A stretch of 39,557 nucleotides of DNA from Bacteroidaceae bacterium (GTDB lineage: Bacteria; Bacteroidota; Bacteroidia; Bacteroidales; Bacteroidaceae): contig JAFSSN010000111.1 in assembly GCA_017450985.1 (NCBI GenBank), forward strand, positions 1 through 39,557, given 5' to 3'. Shown here piece by piece: positions 24,225 to 33,776 of the stretch. A model generated the notes under the pieces. The model made no database searches and had not been told where the DNA came from. It saw nothing but the letters and a program-made list of their open reading frames with translations. Position 1 is the first letter of the stretch. The number at the start of each line of letters is the position of its first letter. The position numbers were made by a program, and so were the translations under genes.

Positions 24225-25364
24225 ATGAAACGAATTTGCATATTAGGGTCAACCGGCAGCATAGGCACACAAGCCCTTCAAGTCATCGAGGAGCACAGCG
24301 ACCTCTATGAAGCATACGTGCTTACAGCCTACAACAATGCCGACCTCATCATACAGCAAGCACGTAAGTTCAACCCAGAAGCAGTAGTAATAGCCAACGA
24401 GGCAAACTACGAGAAGGTGAAGGACGCACTCAGCGACCTGCCTATCAAGGTGTATGCTGGAGCCAAGGCTCTGTGCGACGTTGTACAGGACCAGAACGTG
24501 GACATCGTACTTGCTTCCATGGTAGGCTTCGCCGGACTTGAGCCAACCATTGCCGCCATAAAGGCAAAGAAGGTCATTGCCCTCGCCAACAAGGAAACAC
24601 TCGTTGTGGCAGGCGACCTTATCACACGACTTGCAAACGAGTACAAAGTACCGATTCTGCCTGTCGATTCCGAACATTCAGCAATCTTCCAATGCCTCGA
24701 ACCTGGCAACAAGATTGACAAGATACTGCTCACATGCAGCGGCGGTCCTTTCCGCAAATTTAACAAGGAGCAGTTGAAGTCAGTTACCAAGTCCGACGCC
24801 CTCGCCCACCCTACATGGAACATGGGAGCAAAGATTACCATCGACTCAGCCACACTCATGAACAAGGGCTTCGAGGTAATAGAAGCTAAATGGCTGTTCG
24901 GCGTAAATCCCGACCGCATACAGGTTGTGGTACACCCTCAGAGCGTAATCCATTCTGCCGTGCAGTTTGAGGACGGAGCCGTGAAAGCGCAGCTCGGAGT
25001 GCCAGACATGCGTCTGCCTATCCAATACGCATTCTCATATCCACAGCGTCTCACACTCTCAGGCGACCGCCTTGACCTGTTCAAGATGCACGACCTCACA
25101 TTCGAGGAGCCGGACCTTGAGCGTTTCCCTTGTCTCCGACTGGCATACGAGGCCCTGCGCCAAGGCGGCAATATGCCTTGCATCGTGAACGCGGCTAACG
25201 AGATTGTGAACCGTGCATTCATCGACGACCGTATTCCTTACACGCGCATAAGCGAAATAATTGCCCAGACGATGGAGAAGATACCTTTCAGCACCGACAA
25301 CTCGCTCGAATCTTATCTTGCCACCGACAAGGAGGCACGCGCCTATGCCAAGAGCATACTATAA
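24225..25364 (+). CDS. dxr: 1-deoxy-D-xylulose 5-phosphate reductoisomerase
   Basis: 379 aa. The NADPH-binding N-terminus is MKRICILGSTGSIGTQAL; the metal and substrate region has ANKETLVVAG, PVDSEHSAIFQCL, and MNKGFEVIEAKWLFG; VHPQSVIHSAVQFEDGAVKAQLG follows. It makes methylerythritol 4-phosphate, the committed step of the MEP isoprenoid pathway. ispF of the same pathway lies at 33777-34259. The ATG at 24225 begins the conserved Rossmann motif, so the upstream ATG at 24183 is not used. A 166-nt spacer without a gene separates it from rimM. Confidence 0.96.
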   Translation: MKRICILGSTGSIGTQALQVIEEHSDLYEAYVLTAYNNADLIIQQARKFNPEAVVIANEANYEKVKDALSDLPIKVYAGAKALCDVVQDQNVDIVLASMVGFAGLEPTIAAIKAKKVIALANKETLVVAGDLITRLANEYKVPILPVDSEHSAIFQCLEPGNKIDKILLTCSGGPFRKFNKEQLKSVTKSDALAHPTWNMGAKITIDSATLMNKGFEVIEAKWLFGVNPDRIQVVVHPQSVIHSAVQFEDGAVKAQLGVPDMRLPIQYAFSYPQRLTLSGDRLDLFKMHDLTFEEPDLERFPCLRLAYEALRQGGNMPCIVNAANEIVNRAFIDDRIPYTRISEIIAQTMEKIPFSTDNSLESYLATDKEARAYAKSIL

Positions 25365-25411
25365 AGCCTTTACAATAAAATCATTTAGCAAACAAAATAA
25401 GAGAAATAATT

Positions 25412-26842
25412 TTGGAACCACAGACATTAGAATGGGTGATTCAGGGCGCACAGCTCATAACAGCCTTGTCACTCCTGGTTATACTTCACGAAGGAGGACA
25501 CTTCCTCTTTGCAAAACTGTTCAAGACACGCGTTGAAAAGTTCTACCTTTTCTTCGACTACAAGTTTCACCTTTTCAGCACCTACTCCAACTGGTTCAGG
25601 AAGCTGACAGGAAAGAAGCCTGTAGAGAAAGACGAGAAGGGCGAATACAAATACGAAGGCACAGAATACGGCATCGGCTGGATTCCCCTCGGAGGCTACG
25701 TCAAGATATCAGGCATGATAGACGAGTCGATGGACACCGAGCAGATGGCACTTCCTCCAAAGCCTTGGGAGTTCCGTACAAAGCCAGCATGGCAGCGTCT
25801 GTTCATCATGCTCGGCGGAGTGCTCATGAACTTCATCACAGCAATCGTAATCTATGCCCTTGTCCTCTTTGCTTGGGGACGTACATACGTAAAGAGTACC
25901 GACATGACATACGGTATGAAGTTCTCACAGGCAGCCAAGGACGACGGCTTCCGCGACGGCGACATCATTGTCAAGATTGACGATGAGGAAGTGAAGTCAT
26001 GGAACACGGGCAAGAACCTTCAGGACATCTCCAACGCCAAGTCTGTCACAGTGCTTCGCAATGGCAAGTCCACAGTCATCTACATGCCGCAGGACATGAA
26101 CCTCCTAGACATGATGGGACAGGAGCCGCTCTATGCCGAGCCACGAATTCCTATGGTAATAAACAATGTGGTGAAAAACTCTCCTGCCGAAAAGCTTAAG
26201 CTGAAGAAAGGCGACAGAATCACGGCAATAAACGGTCAAGCCATAGAGGACTTCAACGACCTTGTATATAAGCTTCTGCTTCTGCAAGACAAGCTTGGAG
26301 AAAACGCCACTCATGCCGACTCGCTCAAACTCAGAAATGTAACATTGGTTATAAACGGCAAAGACACCGTCAAGACTACGCTTTCCGAGAACTTCCAAAT
26401 AGGTATAGATCCTGCAAATCCTTACTTAGGAAAAGAGACAAAAGAATCATACAGCCTGCTTGCATCATTTCCTGAAGGCATAAAGCTCGGATGGGAAAAG
26501 ACGACAAGCTACGTTGACCAGCTAAAATATCTGTTCACAGGAAAAGGCGCACGCAGCGTGAGCGGCTTCATCGGCATCGGCAAAATATTCTCACCAGTAT
26601 GGGATTGGCGCTTGTTCTGGATGATGACAGCCTTCCTCAGCATCGCACTCGGAGTGATGAACCTCCTCCCTATCCCAGCTCTCGACGGCGGCCACGCAGC
26701 CATCACCTTATTCGAGATGGTGACAGGCAAAAAGCCAAGCGAGAAGTTCATGGAGAATATCCAGATGATAGGAATATGGTTCCTCCTCGCCATCATGCTG
26801 TGGGCAAACCTCAACGACATTCTCAGACTTTTAGGAATTTAA
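25412..26842 (+). CDS. rseP: RIP metalloprotease RseP (site-2 protease)
   Basis: 476 aa. The zinc motif HEGGH (His26, Glu27, His30) lies in the first membrane helix (LITALSLLVILHEGGHFLF), and the C-terminal NLLPIPALDGGH motif supplies the third ligand. Two PDZ regions lie between (about residues 190-235 and 255-300, with VVKNSPAEKLKLKKGDRI). It cuts membrane proteins within the bilayer, such as anti-sigma factors or leftover signal peptides. The only start that keeps the active-site helix is TTG at 25412; the next in-frame Met is about 100 residues later. It follows dxr, as in most bacteria. Confidence 0.95.
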   Translation: MEPQTLEWVIQGAQLITALSLLVILHEGGHFLFAKLFKTRVEKFYLFFDYKFHLFSTYSNWFRKLTGKKPVEKDEKGEYKYEGTEYGIGWIPLGGYVKISGMIDESMDTEQMALPPKPWEFRTKPAWQRLFIMLGGVLMNFITAIVIYALVLFAWGRTYVKSTDMTYGMKFSQAAKDDGFRDGDIIVKIDDEEVKSWNTGKNLQDISNAKSVTVLRNGKSTVIYMPQDMNLLDMMGQEPLYAEPRIPMVINNVVKNSPAEKLKLKKGDRITAINGQAIEDFNDLVYKLLLLQDKLGENATHADSLKLRNVTLVINGKDTVKTTLSENFQIGIDPANPYLGKETKESYSLLASFPEGIKLGWEKTTSYVDQLKYLFTGKGARSVSGFIGIGKIFSPVWDWRLFWMMTAFLSIALGVMNLLPIPALDGGHAAITLFEMVTGKKPSEKFMENIQMIGIWFLLAIMLWANLNDILRLLGI

Positions 26843-26848
26843 CGAGAC

Positions 26849-27469
26849 ATGAAGATATTAGCTGTAGGCATGAACTATGCCGAACACAACAAGGAATTAC
26901 ACGCTGACCGTCCTCTGCCAACCGAGCCGGTGATATTCAGCAAGCAGGAAAGCTCGCTTCTCCGCGACCACAAGCCTTTCTTCGTACCCGACTTTGCCGA
27001 GCGTTTCGACTATGAGACAGAGATTGTGGTGAAGATTGCACACGTAGGCAAGGACATCAGCGAACGCTTTGCACACCGCTATTACAATGAAGTGACTGTG
27101 GGCATCGACTTCACGGCTCGCGACCTACAAGAAAAGCTTCGCGCCAACGGTCATCCGTGGGACATCTGCAAGGGCTTCGACGGAAGTGCGGCAGTAGGCG
27201 AATTTGTAAAGCTCGACGAGTTTGGAGGCGACGTACAGAATCTGGAGTTCCATCTCGAGAAGAACGGTGAAACCGTTCAGACGGGATTCACAAAAGACAT
27301 GGTATTCACGGTGGACAAAATCATAGCCTATTGCAGCAAGTTCTTCACGCTCAAGACTGGCGACCTCATCTTTACCGGCACACCCGTAGGCGTAGGCCCG
27401 GTAAAGGAAAACGACATTCTCGAAGGCTTTATCGGCAACACTAAAGTGCTTCGTCAGAAAGTAAAGTAA
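26849..27469 (+). CDS. Fumarylacetoacetate hydrolase family protein
   Basis: 206 aa, the short FAH-family form. MKILAVGMNYAEHNKEL at the N-terminus, the metal-binding acids in FDYETEIVVKI, GIDFTARDLQEKLRANGHPWDICKGFDGSAAVG, and LKTGDLIFTGTPVGVGPVKENDILEG at the C-terminus. Related small proteins are acylpyruvases, oxaloacetate decarboxylases or oxaloacetate tautomerases; the substrate cannot be chosen from sequence alone. It begins 6 nt after rseP and ends before a strong terminator. Confidence 0.9.
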   Translation: MKILAVGMNYAEHNKELHADRPLPTEPVIFSKQESSLLRDHKPFFVPDFAERFDYETEIVVKIAHVGKDISERFAHRYYNEVTVGIDFTARDLQEKLRANGHPWDICKGFDGSAAVGEFVKLDEFGGDVQNLEFHLEKNGETVQTGFTKDMVFTVDKIIAYCSKFFTLKTGDLIFTGTPVGVGPVKENDILEGFIGNTKVLRQKVK

Positions 27470-27527
27470 GGAAGCGTCACGTCTCACGCTTCCATATCAC
27501 TACTATTCGCAAAACATCATGCGAAAG

Positions 27528-27567
27528 AAAAACGGGTTGACTCCTTCCATGGAATCAACCCGTTTTT
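27528..27567 (+). terminator. Intrinsic terminator after the FAH-family gene
   Basis: AAAAACGGGTTGA (27528-27540) pairs with TCAACCCGTTTTT (27555-27567), giving a 13-bp stem with A- and T-runs at its ends. It can work in both directions, but it mainly closes the operon that ends at 27469. Confidence 0.9.
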
Positions 27568-27727
27568 ACATAAGGGTACTTTCAATATTAGCTTTTAATG
27601 TTTTCAGTTAGATTTTGGAGTAGCTTTTTGCGGGAACTCATAGTAGCATAGCGAACTATGGTACAAGAGGTTGACATAAGGACGCCCAAAAGATGCCGTA
27701 AATCGTGTCTGCATATCAATTATTTTT

Positions 27728-28487
27728 TCAAAACAACATTCTTTGGCGTTTATCTATCAGTTCCACTTCTTCAATGGCACCCATATCTGGAGTTATCCTG
27801 TAAGAAATCAACTGATTGAAGGACTTTCTGCTCTTTAAAATCTCGATTTGAATAATTCCTTCCAATCTGTACCCATGCGCATCGACTGAAATACCCAACA
27901 TTTCTGGTCTAAACAGTCCTAAGACAACATCACTGAAGTAGTTCAAATCACCCACTTGTTCCAAGTCTATCAACAGAGGTCTATATACGCATTCCTGTTC
28001 TAAAGAACGGTAATTAGTGCGATTGGTAACAACAATGACGATGTTCAATTCTCGTGCGAGAAACTTTAGTCTGCGTGAAACGGAAGACATTTTCCGGGGA
28101 GAAAGATCATCGTAGAAAGGTAGAAAATGAAAACTGTCAATGACAACGGCATCAAGATTTTTCTCCTTTACCAGCTGGCAAATCTTTATTTGAAAGTCCT
28201 CAAAATCACGACAGCACTTTACTACGTCACAAAAAGCGAATGAGCTTTTAATTCTTTCAATATCCCTTTCGTTCCCAGCAAGTCCAAGTAACTTATGCTC
28301 TGCATCATCAGCATCCATTTCCGCAGTCATAAATGCAATTCTGGAAAGCATCAACATTCAGCTGATTACGGAGTATGTTCATTGTAAACATGGTTCGTCC
28401 TGTAAGCGTACCGCCGACAATCGTAATCAGGTTGCCTTTGGCAAAGCCTCCCGTCAGTCCATCAAGTATAGGGTATCCTGTTATCAT
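27728..28487 (-). pseudogene. DnaB/KaiC-like ATPase gene with a frameshift
   Basis: The minus strand from ATG 28487 reads MITGYPILDGLTGGFAKGNL, then ITIVGGTLTGRTMFTMNILR, the start of a DnaB C-terminal ATPase domain, and stops early in that frame. After about 28350 the homology passes to another frame (IAFMTAEMDADDAEHKLLGL) and runs to 27728 through VVIDSFHFLPF (Walker B), LKFLARELNIVIVVTNRT and DLNYFSDVVLGLFRP. Removing one A after the codon for VDAFQ would join them into about 253 aa. No DnaB N-terminal domain is present, like stand-alone DnaB-type proteins seen in this phylum. The P-loop has Arg in place of Lys (GGTLTGRT). It is probably a dead gene. Confidence 0.75.
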
Positions 28488-29010
28488 ATTAGTCTTTTTT
28501 TATACCGAAACGATTTTCCATTCGTGTCGCAATTCTAATCAGATGTGGCGAAGTTAACAATAAAATACTAACCTCACACACCTACAGCCATTTTTTAAGC
28601 GAAGACGCAATCCGTCCCCACACCGCAAACCGTAATCGCAAAAAACATCGGTCTGACGGCTCCCCTCACCATCGTTAAACAACGTTTGAGCTGTGTTTGA
28701 ACGTCACCGCATGGAAAGAGCTTCTCCACCATCCGCATCATGCTCCCGGTATTTTCGCAAGGTATTGCAGTTATTTGCGGGAAGTACTGCAGTTTATTGC
28801 GCATAGTACTCGCCACGTACTCCGTAAAAGCTATTCGGCACATTTAAGTCCGTTTCACAGCGTTTTCCGACAAAATGCTTGCAGATTTCATCAAAACATC
28901 CGAACTTTGTTTCGAAGTTGCACATTGGCAAATGGATAAAGTGTGTCAGCAGACTGTAGAACAGGACGCTCAGGCACAATAAATCAACACAATGTGCGTT
29001 ATATCCTTTT
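28488..29010. other. Gap before porU, no gene seen
   Basis: About 520 bases without a credible gene or clear promoter. They include a weak 22-nt tandem pattern at 28762-28827 (GTATTGCAG..., GTACTGCAG..., GTACTCGCC...). The rest shows nothing I can interpret. Confidence 0.5.
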
Positions 29011-29040
29011 ATGGCGAACAACAAATCAACATATACAAAC

Positions 29041-32000
29041 ATGAGATTTCTCTTTATATTAATACTTCTCGCTTTCAGCATGACAAGCAATGCCCAGTCA
29101 TCACGTTATGCAGCACATTCAGTATTGTCATCCGGCAAGTGGGTCAAGATACGCGTGGGAAGCGAAGGAGTGTACCAGATAACAAAGACAAGTCTCAAGA
29201 ACATGGGCTTTGCCGACCCTTCAAAGGTAAAGCTATACGGCTACAACCGTCCCGTACTTCCAGAGACAAACATACAGGACATAGAGGACGACCTCGTGGA
29301 GATTCCGCTCTATCGTGAGACAAGCACAAGCAGGCTGTTGTTCTACTCCGTTGGAACAACTCAATGGACGCGCAAGGCACAAGACACCAAGCAATTCAAA
29401 CACTTCAACAATCCATACAGCTCGTACATCTACTACTTCCTGACAGAAGCAACAGACGATACGCCAGCCGAATTTACGAAATATGACGCGCAGTCGGAAG
29501 CTACCATCACGCAATCGACTACATACGCACATTCCATAGTGGAAAGCGACGGTTTCTCGTTCATCAACTGCGGACGCACCTTCTTCGAAAACTACGATTA
29601 CGCAAACGGAGCATCCAAAAGCTACTCGCTCAGTCTGCCCGACCTCACAAACAGCGACGTACAAGTCGAAGTGCAATTCGCTGCAGCCGGTTCGTCAAGT
29701 TCACAACTGCTTATAAGCCATAACGGACAAGTTCAAAAGACGGAATACTTCAGTTTACTGGCAAACGACAGCTATCTATACGCCAACGTGCAAAGCGATA
29801 CGTTCACCATCTACGGCTACAGTTCCGAGAAGATGACGCTGACGCTTCAGCACAAGCGCAACAGCGGAGTGACAGGTCACCTCGACTACATTCAGGCGAA
29901 CTACGAACGGCCTATCACCCTCTCCGGCAACCAGTACATCACCTTCAGTCCTATGAACTCAGGGACGACTGTATTCGAGATTTCGGGCTGCGATGCCAAC
30001 ACATCGGTATGGAATGTAACATCACCAGACATGACCTACGAGCTGAAGGGAACACTCTCTGCCAACGGCACATACAAGGTGCTGGCCGATGACGTTTACT
30101 ATACTGAAACCTACGTGGCTGTGAACACGTCAAAGACATTCCCTTCGCCGGAGATTGTGGGCAAGGTGGCAAACCAAGACCTCCACAGCCTTAGCGACAT
30201 TCAGTTAGTGATTATCGTACCTGCCAACGGAAAGCTGACAGAACAAGCACAGCGACTTGCCGACGCACATGCCAAGAAAGAAGGCATGAAATGCTACGTG
30301 GTGACAGCCGACAAGGTTTACAACGAGTTCTCTTCTGGCACTCCCGACGCCACAGCCTACCGCCGATTCATGAAGATGCTGTACGACAAGGCTAACGACG
30401 GCGAAAGCACCATTGCACCCGAGAACATTCTTCTTTTCGGAGCCTGCATGTGGGACAACCGCTTTGTAACTTCCGGGCTGACAAAACTCTCGCAAGACAA
30501 CTACCTTCTGTGCTGGGAATCGGACAACTCATGGAGCCATACCAGTTCATACGTACTTGAGGAATACTTCGCTCTTCTTGACGACACCGACGGTTCGGAC
30601 GTGCAGTTCGACACAGCCGACATCGGTGTGGGAAGAATCCCCGTAACAACGGTTTCCGAGGCTACGGGAGTGGTTGACAAGCTCATTACCTACATCAACA
30701 ACGAATATGCGGGTGCATGGCAGAACACGGTATGTCTGATGGCTGACGACGGAAACACGGAGTCAGACGCTACAAAGCACATGGACAGCGCCGAGAAACT
30801 TGCCAAGACAATAAAGGGCAAAGATGTCCAGCCTAACATGCGCATCAAAAAGATATATTGGGACGCATACAAACAAGAGAAGACCACTACGGGACTGTCT
30901 TACCCGGACGTGACGGACGAGATAAACAAAACCATGAGCGAAGGTGCGCTCATCATGAACTATACGGGACACGGTGCTGCCTACTGTCTGTCGCACGAGC
31001 AGGTGGTCAAGACTGCCAACTTCCAGAACTGGAAGTCGCAGAAGCTTCCGCTATGGCTCACGGCAGCATGCGACGTCACACCATTCGACATGAATACAGA
31101 GAACATCGGCGTGGAGGCTCTGTTCAATCCGGACGGAGGTGCCATGGGATTTGTGGGCACAGCACGTACCGTGTTTGGGGAGTACAACTATATGCTCAAC
31201 AACAGTTTCATGCGTCACGTGCTCTCGCGCACAAACGGCAAAGCAAATACCATTGGTCAGGCACTTTCGCTTGCAAAGAACGAAGTCAAGGGTTCAAAAT
31301 ACCAAACGACGCAGAAGACAAACAAATGTCACTTCATCCTTCTTGGTGACCCTGCAATAACGCTTCCTCTGGCAAAATATCACATCGTGATTGACCGAAT
31401 CAACGGTACGACATCCGACAACGCAAGCATAAGCGCCGGCGACGTCGTTACGGTTGACGGACACATCGAGGACGAAAATAACAATACGATAACAGATTAC
31501 GACGGCGTAGTGTCGTCAACGGTATTCGACAACGAGGAGAAGGTGACCTGCAAGAACAATCTCGGCTTTCAGGATGAGTATTACACCTACTACGACTACA
31601 CGCACAAGCTGTTTGAAAGCTCGGACAGCATACGCGGCGGTCAATTTACATTCTCATTCCCTGTGCCGATGGACAACAACTACAGCAATTCTAACGGTCT
31701 CATCAGCCTCTATGCCGTCAACAACGACAACAGCATCATTGCCAACGGCAAAGCAACGTCATTCATAATAGGCGGTACAAGCAACGAGCTTGATAACGAC
31801 ACCATCGGTCCTGACATCTGTGTCAAGTACGTGGACTACGACAACGTCATCGACAGTCTGCGAATATGCGACACACCAACCGTACTCATCACTCTGGCAG
31901 ACGACAATGGCATCAATGCCACCGGCAACGGCCTGGGACATGACATCGTGGCTATACTCGACGGCAAAGAATCAACCACATACGTCCTGAACGACTATTA

Positions 32001-32307
32001 CGTACAGACCATAGGCGACTACACGTCTGGCTCGATAACATACACGTTCCCTGCCATCGACGCTGGCGTACACTACCTCACGGTACGCGCCTTCGACACC
32101 TACAACAACATGAGCGAGAAGAACTACATGTTTGAAGTGTTCAAAGATTTGAAGAAGAGCTATGAGTACTACGACTTCACGGGCAGACTGGTTGCTTCAG
32201 AGGAATCGCCGACCCTGCCAAACGGCACCTACATTCTCGTTACTCGCTTCACATCGAATGGAGAAGAGGTGACACACACTTCTAAAAAAGTGTTAATAGC
32301 ACAATAA
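29041..32307 (+). CDS. porU: Type IX secretion system sortase PorU (C25 peptidase)
   Basis: 1088 aa from ATG 29041, which opens a signal peptide (MRFLFILILLAFSMTSNAQ); an ATG ten codons upstream is less likely. The N-terminal domain has GKWVKIRVGSEGVYQITKTS and the PorU-type VKLYGYNRPVLPE. The C25 (gingipain-like) domain carries His644 in NYTGHGAAYC and Cys677 in WLTAACDVTPFD. The C-terminal segment ends in a CTD-like EYYDFTGRLV...GTYILVTRF region. PorU cleaves the C-terminal sorting domain of exported cargo at the cell surface and attaches the cargo to A-LPS. It lies directly before porV, the usual order. Confidence 0.95.
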   Translation: MRFLFILILLAFSMTSNAQSSRYAAHSVLSSGKWVKIRVGSEGVYQITKTSLKNMGFADPSKVKLYGYNRPVLPETNIQDIEDDLVEIPLYRETSTSRLLFYSVGTTQWTRKAQDTKQFKHFNNPYSSYIYYFLTEATDDTPAEFTKYDAQSEATITQSTTYAHSIVESDGFSFINCGRTFFENYDYANGASKSYSLSLPDLTNSDVQVEVQFAAAGSSSSQLLISHNGQVQKTEYFSLLANDSYLYANVQSDTFTIYGYSSEKMTLTLQHKRNSGVTGHLDYIQANYERPITLSGNQYITFSPMNSGTTVFEISGCDANTSVWNVTSPDMTYELKGTLSANGTYKVLADDVYYTETYVAVNTSKTFPSPEIVGKVANQDLHSLSDIQLVIIVPANGKLTEQAQRLADAHAKKEGMKCYVVTADKVYNEFSSGTPDATAYRRFMKMLYDKANDGESTIAPENILLFGACMWDNRFVTSGLTKLSQDNYLLCWESDNSWSHTSSYVLEEYFALLDDTDGSDVQFDTADIGVGRIPVTTVSEATGVVDKLITYINNEYAGAWQNTVCLMADDGNTESDATKHMDSAEKLAKTIKGKDVQPNMRIKKIYWDAYKQEKTTTGLSYPDVTDEINKTMSEGALIMNYTGHGAAYCLSHEQVVKTANFQNWKSQKLPLWLTAACDVTPFDMNTENIGVEALFNPDGGAMGFVGTARTVFGEYNYMLNNSFMRHVLSRTNGKANTIGQALSLAKNEVKGSKYQTTQKTNKCHFILLGDPAITLPLAKYHIVIDRINGTTSDNASISAGDVVTVDGHIEDENNNTITDYDGVVSSTVFDNEEKVTCKNNLGFQDEYYTYYDYTHKLFESSDSIRGGQFTFSFPVPMDNNYSNSNGLISLYAVNNDNSIIANGKATSFIIGGTSNELDNDTIGPDICVKYVDYDNVIDSLRICDTPTVLITLADDNGINATGNGLGHDIVAILDGKESTTYVLNDYYVQTIGDYTSGSITYTFPAIDAGVHYLTVRAFDTYNNMSEKNYMFEVFKDLKKSYEYYDFTGRLVASEESPTLPNGTYILVTRFTSNGEEVTHTSKKVLIAQ

Positions 32308-32355
32308 AAATATGACTCACTCGTTTATTTCTGCATAAAACAATTCACAACAAGA

Positions 32356-33597
32356 ATGAAGAAAACATCAATAATAAGCTCTTTAATTGCAGCACTTCTG
32401 CTGTTGCCTTCGTCTGCCAAGGCACAGGACGACTGGAACAAGCTCAATCCTGTGACATACGCAGTCACATCACTTGCCATAGCACCGGACGCACGTTCTG
32501 CCGGCCTCGGCGATGTAGGTGCCGCAACCGACCCAGACGTCAACTCGCAGTACTGGAACCCTGCCAAGTATCCATTCTGCATCAGTCGTGCCGGTGTGTC
32601 ACTCAACTACACACCATGGCTCCGTCAGCTCGTCAGCGACATCGACCTTGCCAACGTGACCGGCTATTACCGCCTCGGCGACTATGACGCGCTGTCAGGC
32701 TCACTCCGTTACTTCTCACTCGGTGAAGTATATACAAGCAACAGCAGCGATGCCGACATCATCAAGCCTTACGAAATGGCACTCGACGTTGCATATTCAC
32801 GTATGCTCAGCGAGACATTCTCGGCTGCAGTAGGTCTGCGTTTCATCTACTCCGACCTGAACACGCACGACGACGAGAAGCACCCAGGTTCTGCCTTTGC
32901 TGCCGACCTCGCTCTCTACCATAACGGCTACATCAATCTCGGCAACCGCGAGAGCCAGCTGAGCTGGGGTCTTAACATCAGCAACATCGGTAGCAAGATT
33001 TCGTATGACGAAGGAAGCACCAACGAATTCATACCTACAAACATGCGTCTCGGTATGGCTCTTCTCGTGCCAATCGACGAGTATAACACCATTACGTTTG
33101 CCGCCGACGCCAACAAGCTGCTCATTCCTACAATGCCGACATACAAACAGTACATCAACCAAGAGCGTACCGACTTGAGCGATGAGGAAAAGCAAAACGC
33201 TATATCATCTGGTAGTCTGTCAAGCGAATACCACAGCTGGCTGGTAACCGGAGACGGCTACAACAACATTTCACCTATATCTGGTATCTTCAAGTCCTTC
33301 AACGACGCGCCTAACGGCTTCAAGGAAGAGCTTCAGGAGATACAATGGAGTGCCGGTGTTGAATATGCTTACAACAACCAGTTCTTCATCCGCGGCGGTT
33401 ATCACTACGAGCACCCGAACAAAGGAAACCGCAAATACTTCACCGTGGGTGCAGGTTTCAAGATGAGTTCCATCTGTATCGATGCCGGCTACGTCATCTC
33501 TGTAGCCCAGTCAAACCCGCTCGACCAGACACTGCGCTTCTCGCTATCGTTTGACATGGACGGTTTGCAGGACATTCTCGGCAAGAGAAGAAGATAA
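32356..33597 (+). CDS. porV: Type IX secretion outer-membrane shuttle protein PorV
   Basis: 413 aa. Signal peptide MKKTSIISSLIAALLLLPSSAKAQ, then the PorV hallmark LAIAPDARSAGLGDVGAATDPDVNSQYWNPAKYPF. The rest is a FadL-like beta barrel with alternating hydrophobic strands, closing with RFSLSFDMD. PorV collects cargo from the translocon and delivers it to PorU. It starts 48 nt after porU and is followed by a repeat-filled spacer. Confidence 0.95.
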   Translation: MKKTSIISSLIAALLLLPSSAKAQDDWNKLNPVTYAVTSLAIAPDARSAGLGDVGAATDPDVNSQYWNPAKYPFCISRAGVSLNYTPWLRQLVSDIDLANVTGYYRLGDYDALSGSLRYFSLGEVYTSNSSDADIIKPYEMALDVAYSRMLSETFSAAVGLRFIYSDLNTHDDEKHPGSAFAADLALYHNGYINLGNRESQLSWGLNISNIGSKISYDEGSTNEFIPTNMRLGMALLVPIDEYNTITFAADANKLLIPTMPTYKQYINQERTDLSDEEKQNAISSGSLSSEYHSWLVTGDGYNNISPISGIFKSFNDAPNGFKEELQEIQWSAGVEYAYNNQFFIRGGYHYEHPNKGNRKYFTVGAGFKMSSICIDAGYVISVAQSNPLDQTLRFSLSFDMDGLQDILGKRRR

Positions 33598-33604
33598 TTT
33601 CTCA

Positions 33605-33755
33605 AGTAGTTAAAGGGAGTTAACTTCGTGGAGTTAAAAAGGAGTTACCGCTTCGCTCAGGACGATACCCTATCGTTCAAAACGCTTAAGCAAACTGTCA
33701 AACGTCTTTTTACTCCTTTTTACTTCTTCTAACTTCTTTTTACTCCAAACAAGTA
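33605..33755. repeat. GGAGTTA-type imperfect palindrome (copy C) between porV and ispF
   Basis: The left part contains repeated GGAGTTAA/AAAAGGAGTTA words. The right part, in reverse complement, is a row of near-10-nt units (GAGTAAAAAG, AAGTTAGAAG, AAGTAAAAAG, GAGTAAAAAG). The middle segment CCGCTTCGCTCAGGACGATA recurs near 39255-39275. The whole could fold into a long imperfect hairpin. It fills most of the 179-nt spacer. Confidence 0.75.
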
Positions 33756-33776
33756 TAACAAAAAAACAAAGGAACA

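Noticed and set aside
23408-24268. Long minus-strand frame over rimM and the tandem repeat
   Set aside because: It is antisense to a well-recognised rimM, and its repeated peptide follows from the 33-nt DNA period.
28595-28843. 82-codon minus-strand frame upstream of porU
   Set aside because: Composition is odd, it crosses the 22-nt repeat, and no promoter or family motif supports it.
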